Position numbers and translations under genes: made by a program | The notes under the pieces: generated by a model | Database searches by the model: none | Told to the model about the DNA's origin: nothing | What the model saw: the letters and a program-made list of their open reading frames with translations, nothing else | Assembly (NCBI GenBank): GCA_919901555.1 | Contig: CAKKPG010000061.1 | Span: forward strand, 1 to 64,000 | Origin: Nitrospiria bacterium | Lineage (GTDB): Bacteria; Nitrospirota; UBA9217 | Reading direction: 5' to 3' | DNA length: 64,000 bases | Part shown: piece after piece, positions 9,708-18,126 of the stretch | Layout of the letters: each line of letters opens with the position of its first letter | Numbering within the stretch: the stretch's first letter is position 1

Positions 9708-10641
9708 GATACTACTTGCAGACAAGAGCATCACCATCCAGAAGGTGGTGGAGATGCTGTTCTCAGGCAAAGAATATCAGGTGGTGTGCGTGAGCGACGG
9801 CGAGGCCGCGCTCAGCCAGGCGACACGGTCCGCACCCGACGTGGTCCTGGCGGACATGGACCTTCCGCGCGTTGACGGCTACACCCTTGCGGCACGTTTT
9901 AAGCAGATACCAAACCTGGCACAGACGCCGGTCATCCTCATGCTGAGCAGAGACGATGTATTCGACATTGTCCGGGCGCAGCAGGCCGGCATTCTTGACA
10001 AAATCGCCAAGCCCTTTGAGTCCCAGGACCTCATCGGCAAGGTGAAGAAAGCGCTCACCGCGGCCCCGCCGCGTCGTGCCGAGCCTGCGCGTCCGGCTGC
10101 CGCAGAGCAGCCGCGGTCCAAACAGGCCGCGCCCTCGGACATCTTCGATATTATCCGCGAGGCGCCAAGCCAGGCGGACGTCCGGCGTGCAACGGCCCCT
10201 CCCCGGGAAGAATCAGTATTCGAAGTTGAGCCGGAGGTGGAGGTGGAGGTGGAAGAGCCGGTTTCGCGCGAGGCCGAGCGCGTACTGCCGGTGGGGCAGA
10301 AGGCCGTCGAAGAGATGCGCGCCGGCCTGGGCCTGACGGAACGCATGGAACAGGCGCCCCCTGCATTCACGAGCTTCGAGTCCTTCGGCGCCGATGCCCA
10401 GGAATACGCGCCGTCGCGGCCGGAGCCGGCGGCCGCAGCGCCGCCGCGAAGGGCCCCGGAGCGGACGATGCCGCAGGCCCAGCCAGCCGGAGTCTCCGAC
10501 GATATGCTTCGCGGCGTCGCCGCAGAGACGGTTTCCCGCATTGCCCGGGAGGTGCTCGAAAAAGTAGCGTGGGAAGTGATCCCGGACCTGGCCGAACGGC
10601 TCATCCGGGAAGAGATCGAGCGGCTGAAAGCAGAGACATAG
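9697..10641 (+). CDS. response regulator with a long disordered linker and a conserved C-terminal helix
   Basis: REC ILLADKSITIQKVVEMLF; Pro/Ala/Glu-rich linker; C-terminus SRIAREVLEKVAWEVIPDLAERLIREEIERLKAET. Confidence 0.8.
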   Translation: MAVKILLADKSITIQKVVEMLFSGKEYQVVCVSDGEAALSQATRSAPDVVLADMDLPRVDGYTLAARFKQIPNLAQTPVILMLSRDDVFDIVRAQQAGILDKIAKPFESQDLIGKVKKALTAAPPRRAEPARPAAAEQPRSKQAAPSDIFDIIREAPSQADVRRATAPPREESVFEVEPEVEVEVEEPVSREAERVLPVGQKAVEEMRAGLGLTERMEQAPPAFTSFESFGADAQEYAPSRPEPAAAAPPRRAPERTMPQAQPAGVSDDMLRGVAAETVSRIAREVLEKVAWEVIPDLAERLIREEIERLKAET

Positions 10642-10965
10642 AAGATAAATCCCAATCTCCAAGCACCAAATCCTAACCCGGACAAGCCGGAACTAAAAAT
10701 AAATTCATATTTACCACGGATGCACACTGATAAACACGGAAAAGAATTCAAGATTCAGTCTTTTGGTTTTTTCCATCCGTGCAACTCCGTGTTAATCCGT
10801 GGTAAAATGGTTCTTAGATTTTCTTGCCATTTTGAGAAGAATTTGACTCGTAACTGACTAAATAAGCTCCAAAACACCAAGCATAAAATTTCAAAACTTT
10901 TTTTGGTAATTGGAGATTGTTGTTTATTTGGGATTTATAATTTGAGTTTTGGTATTTCACGAGGG
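10640..10965 (+). repeat. composite palindromic word-repeat element
   Basis: Arms aaatcccaatctccaagcacc / ggtaattggagattgttgtttatttgggattt and accacggatgcacactgataaacacgga / tccgtgcaactccgtgttaatccgtggt; contains cctaacccggacaagccggaac. Confidence 0.7.
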
Positions 10966-11021
10966 GGACGAGCTCCCCTCTTTTTATTATGAGGGTAAGC
11001 ACAAGGAGAGCATCACCGATG

Positions 11022-13730
11022 TCGTCACGAGAACTGTCGAAATCCTATGAACCTCAATCGGTCGAGCGGAAGTGGTATGACTTCTGGCTCAAGAAAAAAT
11101 ACTTTCATGCCGACGCGGATGCAGGCGGCGCGCCCTATTGCATCGTCATTCCGCCCCCGAACGTCACGGGCCAGCTCCATGTCGGCCACGCCTTCGATTC
11201 AACACTCCAGGACATCCTTGTCCGGTGGATGCGCATGTCCGGCAAAAATACCCTGTGGGTGCCGGGCACGGACCACGCCGGCATCGCCACGCAGAACGTG
11301 GTGGAGCGCCACCTCGCCAAGGACAACATCGACCGCCACAGCCTCGGCAGGGAGAAGTTCATCGAGAAGGTCTGGGAGTGGAAAAAGGAGTACGGCGGCC
11401 GGATCATCGGCCAGCTCAAGCGCCTGGGAGCGTCCTGCGACTGGGACCGCGAGCGGTTCACCATGGACGAGGGCCTGTCCCGCGCCGTGCGGGAAGTGTT
11501 CGTCCGGCTCTACGAGGAAGGGCTCATCTACCGGGGCGAGCGGCTCATCAACTGGTGCCCGCGCTGCCACACGGCCCTCTCGGACATCGAGGTGGAGCAC
11601 GAGGACGAGAAGGGCAAGCTCTACCACATCGCCTATCCTCTCTCCCATGACAGGAACATCAGGCTCACGGTGGCCACAACCAGGCCGGAGACCATGCTCG
11701 GCGACACGGCGGTGGCCGTGCATCCGCTCGACCCGCGCTATAAAGAGCTCATCGGCAAAACGGTGGACCTTCCGCTCACGTCCCGGAAAATCCCGATCAT
11801 CGGCGACTCCATCCTCGTTGACCTCGAGTTCGGCACCGGCGCGGTCAAGGTGACCCCTGCCCATGACTTCAACGACTACGAGGCAGGGCAGAGACAGGCG
11901 CCGCCCCTTGATCGCGTCAAGATACTGAGCGACAAGGCCGAGATCCTTTCAGACATCCCGGACGTGTTCCCCGAGGTGCTCAAACACGTCGCCGGCAAAC
12001 CCGCGAAGAAGGCGCGCGGCCTGGTGGTCGAGCTCCTCCAGGAGAAGGGTTTTCTCATCAAGACCGAGGACCACGGCCACTCCATCGGCAAGTGCTACCG
12101 GTGCAAGTCCGTGGCGGAGCCTTACCTTTCGCCGCAGTGGTTCGTGAAAACCAGGCCCCTGGCCGGCCCGGCCATTGAGGCCGTGGAGCAGGGCAGGACC
12201 ACGTTCTATCCCAAAGGCTGGGAGAACACCTACTTCGATTGGATGCGGAACATCAAGGACTGGTGCATCTCGCGCCAGATCTGGTGGGGCCACCGCATCC
12301 CCGCGTGGTACTGCGACGACTGCGGGGAGATCACCGTGAGCCGCACCGACGCCCCGGCCTGCTCAAAATGCAAAAGTAAAAACATCCGGCGGGAAACGGA
12401 CGTGCTCGACACGTGGTTCTCCTCGGCCCTCTGGCCCTTCTCAACGCTCGGATGGCCCGAGAAGACCGGGGAGCTTGCCTTCTACTATCCCACGTCCGTC
12501 CTCGTCACCGGCCTGGACATCATCTTCTTCTGGGTGGCGCGGATGATGATGATGGGGATCCATTTCATGAACGAGGTCCCGTTTCGCCACGTGTACATCC
12601 ACGCCCTCATACGCGACGCCGAGGGCCAGAAGATGAGCAAGTCCAAGGGCAATGTCATCGACCCCCTCGTGATGATCGACCAGTACGGGACGGACGCATT
12701 CCGGTTCACCTTTGCCGCTTTTGCCGCCCAGGGCAGGGACATCAAGCTTTCCACGGAACGCATCGAGGGCTACCGGAACTTCGCGAACAAGATCTGGAAC
12801 GCCAGCCGCTTCGTGATGATGAACCTTGACGAAGGCTTCATTCCGAACCCCGGACTCTTAACGCCGAACTCAACACTCGCCGACCGGTGGATCGCGTCAC
12901 GGCTGAATGCGGTCATCAAGGAAGTGCAGGCGGCCCTTTCGGACTACCGTTTCAACGATGTGGCCTCGGCCCTCTACCAGTTCATCTGGCATGAGTACTG
13001 CGACTGGTACGTGGAGCTGTCCAAGCCCGCGCTGAACCAGAAGGACGATGGGGCGCTGAAAAAGACAACCCAGACCACGCTCGTACGGACGCTCGAGACC
13101 GCGCTCAGGCTCCTGCACCCCGTTATGCCGTTTATCACGGAAGAGATATGGCAGAAATTACCGAACGGGGTCAAGGGTCAAGGGGCAAGGGGCAAGGTTG
13201 AGTCGATTATGGTTGCGGCCTTTCCTGTCGCCGACCAGCAGCTCATCAATCCTGAGGCCGAGCAGGACATGCAGATGGTGATGGACCTGATCCTTGCCGT
13301 CCGCAATATCCGGGGCGTCATGAACATCCCGCCGTCCACGCAGCTTACGGTCATCGTAAAGCCCGGGAACGGGGAGCTGGGCTCCCATCTTGCGAAGAAC
13401 GGCGAGTACGTAAAGACCCTGGCGCGGGTGAAGGAGCTTCGCATCAACGTGAACGAGACCAAGCCCAGGGCCGCGGCCACGGCCGTCATCAAGGACGCCG
13501 AGGTGTATGTGCCGCTTGAGGGTGTTCTCGACCTCGACGAAGAGCGGGCAAGGCTTGCCAAAGAGATAGAGAAGATCGCCAGAGACATCGAGATGTTCGC
13601 CAAGAAGCTCTCGAACAAGAACTTCGTGGACAAGGCGCCCAAGGCCGTGGTGGAAAAGGACACCGCCCGGTTTGAAGAGCTCAAGGCCATGCGGGAGAAG
13701 CTGGAGCAGAGCTTGAAGATGCTGGGGTAG
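11022..13730 (+). CDS. valS: valine--tRNA ligase
   Basis: HVGH (PPPNVTGQLHVGHAFD), KMSKSKGN, C-terminal coiled-coil; SD aaggagag before the ATG at 11022. Confidence 0.95.
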   Translation, partial: SSRELSKSYEPQSVERKWYDFWLKKKYFHADADAGGAPYCIVIPPPNVTGQLHVGHAFDSTLQDILVRWMRMSGKNTLWVPGTDHAGIATQNVVERHLAKDNIDRHSLGREKFIEKVWEWKKEYGGRIIGQLKRLGASCDWDRERFTMDEGLSRAVREVFVRLYEEGLIYRGERLINWCPRCHTALSDIEVEHEDEKGKLYHIAYPLSHDRNIRLTVATTRPETMLGDTAVAVHPLDPRYKELIGKTVDLPLTSRKIPIIGDSILVDLEFGTGAVKVTPAHDFNDYEAGQRQAPPLDRVKILSDKAEILSDIPDVFPEVLKHVAGKPAKKARGLVVELLQEKGFLIKTEDHGHSIGKCYRCKSVAEPYLSPQWFVKTRPLAGPAIEAVEQGRTTFYPKGWENTYFDWMRNIKDWCISRQIWWGHRIPAWYCDDCGEITVSRTDAPACSKCKSKNIRRETDVLDTWFSSALWPFSTLGWPEKTGELAFYYPTSVLVTGLDIIFFWVARMMMMGIHFMNEVPFRHVYIHALIRDAEGQKMSKSKGNVIDPLVMIDQYGTDAFRFTFAAFAAQGRDIKLSTERIEGYRNFANKIWNASRFVMMNLDEGFIPNPGLLTPNSTLADRWIASRLNAVIKEVQAALSDYRFNDVASALYQFIWHEYCDWYVELSKPALNQKDDGALKKTTQTTLVRTLETALRLLHPVMPFITEEIWQKLPNGVKGQGARGKVESIMVAAFPVADQQLINPEAEQDMQMVMDLILAVRNIRGVMNIPPSTQLTVIVKPGNGELGSHLAKNGEYVKTLARVKELRINVNETKPRAAATAVIKDAEVYVPLEGVLDLDEERARLAKEIEKIARDIEMFAKKLSNKNFVDKAPKAVVEKDTARFEELKAMREKLEQSLKMLG

Positions 13731-13765
13731 ACATCGACTCCAAGGCCCCATCCACCGGTAACGAC

Positions 13766-14593
13766 ATGGACCCTCATTTAAAAAAACTTATCGAAGAAGC
13801 CCTTTCCGAGGACCTCGGCAACGGCGATGTGACATCGGAGGCCATTATCCCCGCAGATGCCGCGTCTACTGCCGACATCAAGGCGAAGCAGGATCTGGTT
13901 CTGGCCGGGCTGGATGGTGCTCGCGAGGTGTTTCTTTATCTCGATCCTTCCGTCGAATTCACTCCGCTTGCGCAGGAAGGTGATATAATCAAGTCTGGAA
14001 CAGCGCTTGCGCGGGTTTCGGGCAAGACGAGAGTTCTCCTGGCCGGCGAGCGAGTGGCGCTGAACCTGCTCCAGCATCTCTCGGGCATTGCGACGCTTAC
14101 ATCACGCTACGTCGAACACCTGAAAGGCACGAAGGCGCAGATTCTTGATACCAGAAAAACGCTCCCCGGTTTGCGCCGGCTCGAAAAATATGCCGTGCGC
14201 ATGGGCGGGGGAAAGAACCACCGGTTCGGATTGTACGACGGTATCCTTATCAAGGACAATCATATCACTGCCGCGGGAAGCATCACAAAGGCCGTCGAGC
14301 TGGCGAGAAAGAACGCCCACAATCTTCTCAAGATCGAGGTAGAGACGAAGACCCTCGATGAGGTACGGGAGGCACTGGCCGCCAAGACCGACGTTATCAT
14401 GCTCGACAACATGTCCGTAGAGATGATGAAGGAGGCGGTGAAGCTGATCGCCGGTCGTGTCCTCGTCGAGGCGTCAGGCAATGTGACGCTGGAAACGATA
14501 CGTGCGATTGCTGAGACGGGCGTAGACTTTATCTCTTCGGGAAGCCTGACCCATTCGGCGCCTGCCGCGGACATAAGCATGAAAATCAAATAG
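13766..14593 (+). CDS. nadC: nicotinate-nucleotide pyrophosphorylase (carboxylating)
   Basis: ILDTRKTLPGLRRLEKYAVRMGGGKNHRFGLYDGILIKDNH. Confidence 0.94.
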   Translation: MDPHLKKLIEEALSEDLGNGDVTSEAIIPADAASTADIKAKQDLVLAGLDGAREVFLYLDPSVEFTPLAQEGDIIKSGTALARVSGKTRVLLAGERVALNLLQHLSGIATLTSRYVEHLKGTKAQILDTRKTLPGLRRLEKYAVRMGGGKNHRFGLYDGILIKDNHITAAGSITKAVELARKNAHNLLKIEVETKTLDEVREALAAKTDVIMLDNMSVEMMKEAVKLIAGRVLVEASGNVTLETIRAIAETGVDFISSGSLTHSAPAADISMKIK

Positions 14594-14690
14594 CAGGGTT
14601 CAGGGATCGGGTATCAGGGTACAGTAAAAGAAGCGCGAGGCTTTGCTGTTTGCCCGAACCCTGACGACTGACCCCTATCCCCTGGTTTAT
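14592..14690 (+). repeat. word-repeat palindromic element
   Basis: cagggttcagggatcgggtatcagggtac ... gaaccctgacgactgacccctatcccctg. Confidence 0.55.
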
Positions 14691-14691
14691 T

Positions 14692-15684
14692 ATGTACAAA
14701 GACAAGATACTGAAGCTCCTCACTTCCTCCAGGACCGGCTTCGTTTCCGGCGAAGACCTGGCAGCGAAGCTCGGCATATCGCGCACCATGGTATGGAAGC
14801 ACATCAAGGCCCTCGGGAAAGAGGGGCTGCGGATCGAGGCTGTGCCGTCGAAAGGGTACCGACTTATGGCCGCACCGGACGTCATTCTGCTGGACGAGCT
14901 CAGGCAGGGGCTCAAGACGAAGGTCATCGGAAGGAACATCCACCTGCGGCCCGAAGTGGAGTCGACGAATGCGCTGGCGGCGGAGCTGGCGCGGAAGGGC
15001 GCGCCCGAGGGGACGGTGGTGATCGCCGAGAGCCAGAGCGGCGGCAAGGGCAGGCTCGGAAGAACGTGGATCTCGCCGAGGGGGAACCTCTACCTGAGCG
15101 TGGTCCTCCGGCCGAACATCGCGCCTCACAAGGCGCCCCTGCTCACGCTCATGGGCGCCGTGGCCGTGGCCGTGGCGATCCGCAAGCACACCGCGCTGCA
15201 AGCGTCCATCAAGTGGCCGAATGATATCTTCCTTGCCGGGAAAAAGGCCGGCGGCCTGCTCACGGAGATGAGCTCCGAGCCGGACCGAATAAGGCATATC
15301 GTCATCGGTATCGGCGTAGACGTGAATATGGCCGTCGATGAACTGCCGGCGCAGATCCGTCCGGTCTCTACGACGATCGCGGCGGAAAAGGGCGAAGCGA
15401 TCGATCGAACAGCGCTCCTGCAGGTCCTGGTCAATGAGCTTGACCACTGGTACCAGGTGTTTCTTAACAGCGAGGCTGCGGTGCTCAAGGAGTGGCAGGA
15501 GTTGAACATCACCACCGGAAAGAGGGTCGCCGTGAGCGGCGGCGGGGAAACGCTGGAGGGCTCTGCCGAGGGAATCGACAGCGAGGGCAGGCTCATCCTC
15601 AAACTCGACGACGGGACCCTCCGCCAGGTAGCGGCGGGAGATGTCACGATTTTGAAAAATCGTGAAATGAAAAATGCAGAATGA
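14692..15684 (+). CDS. birA: bifunctional biotin--[acetyl-CoA-carboxylase] ligase / repressor
   Basis: N-terminal HTH (GEDLAAKLGISRTMVWKHI); GGKGRLGRTWISPRGNLYLSVVLRP; KWPNDI. Confidence 0.92.
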   Translation: MYKDKILKLLTSSRTGFVSGEDLAAKLGISRTMVWKHIKALGKEGLRIEAVPSKGYRLMAAPDVILLDELRQGLKTKVIGRNIHLRPEVESTNALAAELARKGAPEGTVVIAESQSGGKGRLGRTWISPRGNLYLSVVLRPNIAPHKAPLLTLMGAVAVAVAIRKHTALQASIKWPNDIFLAGKKAGGLLTEMSSEPDRIRHIVIGIGVDVNMAVDELPAQIRPVSTTIAAEKGEAIDRTALLQVLVNELDHWYQVFLNSEAAVLKEWQELNITTGKRVAVSGGGETLEGSAEGIDSEGRLILKLDDGTLRQVAAGDVTILKNREMKNAE

Positions 15685-15765
15685 AAATTGCAAATTGAAA
15701 AAAGTAGTAGCGATGCAAAGACTTTTGCATTTTACATTTTGCACTTTGCATTTTGCCTTCCGGAG
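15655..15765 (+). repeat. AT-rich word-repeat palindrome
   Basis: gaaatgaaaaatgcagaatgaaaattgcaaattgaaaa ... ttttgcattttacattttgcactttgcattttgc. Confidence 0.65.
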
Positions 15766-15771
15766 GTTGCT

Positions 15772-16536
15772 ATGCTCTTAGCCATCGACATCGGAAACTC
15801 GAACGTGGTCCTCGGCGTGTTCGACAAGGAGCGGCTCGTCGAGAACTGGCGCGTGGGCACCAAGACGCAGATCACGCCCGACGAGTATGCCATGGTCTTC
15901 AAGGACCTCTTCAATTTCGCGGGCCTCGATTTCAGCCGGATCGACGGCGTCATCATCTCCACCGTGGTGCCGCCCCTGCTGCCGGTGATGGCGGAGATGT
16001 CGCGGAAGTATTTCCGGATGGAACCCCTGGTCGTGACGCACGAGCTCAAGACGGGAATCACGCTCCGCTACGACAATCCCAAGGAGATCGGCGCCGATCG
16101 GATCGTCAACGCCGCAGCGGCGTACAGGCTTTACGGAGGGCCGATCATCATCGTCGACTTCGGGACGGCCACGACCTTTTGCGCCGTGACCAAGAGCGGG
16201 GAGTACCTCGGCGGGGCCATCGCCCCGGGGGTGAAAATATCCGCCGAGGCGCTGTTCCAGCGGGCGGCGAAGCTGCCGCGGGTGGAGCTCACGAAGCCCC
16301 GGTCCGTTATCGGGAGCGACACCATAAGCGCGATGCAGGCCGGCATCATCTACGGCTATGCCGGGCTCGTGGACGGCCTCGTGGAACGGATGAAAAAGGA
16401 GCTGTCTCCCGAGGCAAAGGTAATAGCCACCGGCGGCCTGGCCGAGCTGGTGGCGCCCGAGACGCGCAGCATAAAAGAGGTAAAGCCCCACCTGACCCTG
16501 GAGGGGCTCCGGCTGCTGTTTGAAATAAACCACTGA
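15772..16536 (+). CDS. coaX: type III pantothenate kinase
   Basis: MLLAIDIGNSNVVLGVFD; IIVDFGTATTFCAV; the ORF-track start at 15688 runs into repeat DNA; SD ggagg before 15772. Confidence 0.93.
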   Translation: MLLAIDIGNSNVVLGVFDKERLVENWRVGTKTQITPDEYAMVFKDLFNFAGLDFSRIDGVIISTVVPPLLPVMAEMSRKYFRMEPLVVTHELKTGITLRYDNPKEIGADRIVNAAAAYRLYGGPIIIVDFGTATTFCAVTKSGEYLGGAIAPGVKISAEALFQRAAKLPRVELTKPRSVIGSDTISAMQAGIIYGYAGLVDGLVERMKKELSPEAKVIATGGLAELVAPETRSIKEVKPHLTLEGLRLLFEINH

Positions 16537-16608
16537 TATTTCAGCCTATATTTCAATCGCCCCGGCTGCTTCCGCCTGTTTCTTCCTGAAACAGAACGGC
16601 CCTCCGCC

Positions 16609-16637
16609 TTGACGATTCACGGATTTTATGTTATTTT
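16609..16637 (+). promoter_or_regulatory. sigma70-type promoter
   Basis: TTGACG - 17 nt - TATTTT upstream of 16672. Confidence 0.4.
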
Positions 16638-16671
16638 TTCACTGTATAAGTAAACGGTTGAGGTGCAGCGG

Positions 16672-17049
16672 ATGAAGATCCTTGTTGTTGACGACGAAGA
16701 GGGCGCGCGCGAGCTGTTCTACACGATACTCACCGACGAGGGGTACACGGTCGCTCTCGCCAACAACGGAGAAGAGGCGCTCGCCCAGTTCAAGACCGAC
16801 TCCTACGATCTGGTGGTCACCGACATCAAGATGCCGGTGATGGACGGCCTCCAGCTTTTACAGGAGATACGGAAGACAGGGTCCCGGACCGATGTCATCA
16901 TGGTGACCGCCTATGGCGAGGTCGAGACCTATCTCAAGGCCATGAGCCTCGGCGCCGCCGAGTACATCAATAAACCCATCCGGATCAAGGAACTCAAAAG
17001 GATCGTGCATAAAGTCCTGACAGAGCGGAAGGCGAGGTCCGGGAGCTGA
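16672..17049 (+). CDS. single-domain response regulator
   Basis: MKILVVDDEEGARELF, LVVTDIKMPVMDG, MVTAYGEVETY, NKPIRIKEL; TGATG overlap with galT. Confidence 0.88.
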   Translation: MKILVVDDEEGARELFYTILTDEGYTVALANNGEEALAQFKTDSYDLVVTDIKMPVMDGLQLLQEIRKTGSRTDVIMVTAYGEVETYLKAMSLGAAEYINKPIRIKELKRIVHKVLTERKARSGS

Positions 17050-18074
17050 TGTCACGACTGCGGAAGGACCCCATTGTCGGCAGGTGGATCATCGTTGCCA
17101 CCGAGCTGCTGAAAAAGCCTGAAGACTATTCATTTGAAGAACCGGAAGACGACGTGACCCCGGCGGAATGCCCGTTCTGTTCAGGGAACGAAGCCAGGAC
17201 CCCGCCCGAGATATCCTCATTCCGCCCCGAGCAAACCCCTCCCAATACCAAAGGCTGGTGGGTGCGCGTCGTCCCCAGCAAGTTCCCCGTCCTCCATACG
17301 GAGGGGAGCCTGGAGCGTGAGGGGAGCGGCATCTACGACTGGATGAACGGCTTAGGGGCCCACGAGATCATCATTGAGACTTCGGAACACGCGGTACGGC
17401 TCGAAGAGCTCCCTGAAAATCAGGCGGAGAAGGTCCTCTGGGCTTATCGCGACCGGCTCCTCGACCTCGAGCAGGACCAGCGGCTCCGGTACGTGCTCAT
17501 TTTCAAGAACCAGGGCTGGACGGCCGGGTCCACGCTCAACCATTCCCACTCACAGCTCATCGCAACGCCGGTCATCCCCAAATTCGTGAAGGAAAAGCTG
17601 GACGGGGCCAAATCCTATTACGACTACAAGGAGCGCTGCATTTTCTGCGATATGATCCGGCAGGAGCTCTCGTCTCCGGAGCGCGTGGTGGAGGAGACGC
17701 GACACTTCCTTGTCATGACCCCCTTTGCACCCCGCTTCCCCTTCGAGGTCTGGGTCTATCCCAAGCGGCACTCGTGCTCGTACGTGGACATCACGAAGGA
17801 AGAGATCATGGACCTCTCGCGGACGCTCAAGAGCGCGCTGAAGCGGCTCGGAAAGACCCTCAACAACCCTCCCTACAACTACATGCTCTACACCGCTCCC
17901 AACCGCCTGCCGCGCCGCGGGCACTGGCATACCCTGAACGACGACTTCCACTGGCACATCGAGATCATCCCGCGGCTCACGAGGATCGCCGGGTTCGAGT
18001 GGGGTTCCGGCTTCTACATCAACCACACCCCGCCTGAAGACGCGGCGAAGTATCTCCGCGAAATAAAACTGTAG
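17049..18074 (+). CDS. galT: galactose-1-phosphate uridylyltransferase
   Basis: RLRKDPIVGRWIIVATE, CPFCSGNE, NHSHSQLIATP, HWHIEIIPRLTRIAGFEWGSGFYIN. Confidence 0.92.
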   Translation: MSRLRKDPIVGRWIIVATELLKKPEDYSFEEPEDDVTPAECPFCSGNEARTPPEISSFRPEQTPPNTKGWWVRVVPSKFPVLHTEGSLEREGSGIYDWMNGLGAHEIIIETSEHAVRLEELPENQAEKVLWAYRDRLLDLEQDQRLRYVLIFKNQGWTAGSTLNHSHSQLIATPVIPKFVKEKLDGAKSYYDYKERCIFCDMIRQELSSPERVVEETRHFLVMTPFAPRFPFEVWVYPKRHSCSYVDITKEEIMDLSRTLKSALKRLGKTLNNPPYNYMLYTAPNRLPRRGHWHTLNDDFHWHIEIIPRLTRIAGFEWGSGFYINHTPPEDAAKYLREIKL

Positions 18075-18126
18075 ATAGTACTCATCTGCCGGTACGACAT
18101 TGACTCTCAAGCTGTGCCTGCCCGCC

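Noticed and set aside
10640-10965. CRISPR-like array
   Set aside because: Repeats are short degenerate words without regular unit/spacer spacing, and arms are inverted rather than direct; no cas genes seen.
11047-11853. 268-aa plus-strand ORF in another frame of valS
   Set aside because: Out-of-frame Ser/Arg-rich translation overlapping a certain CDS.
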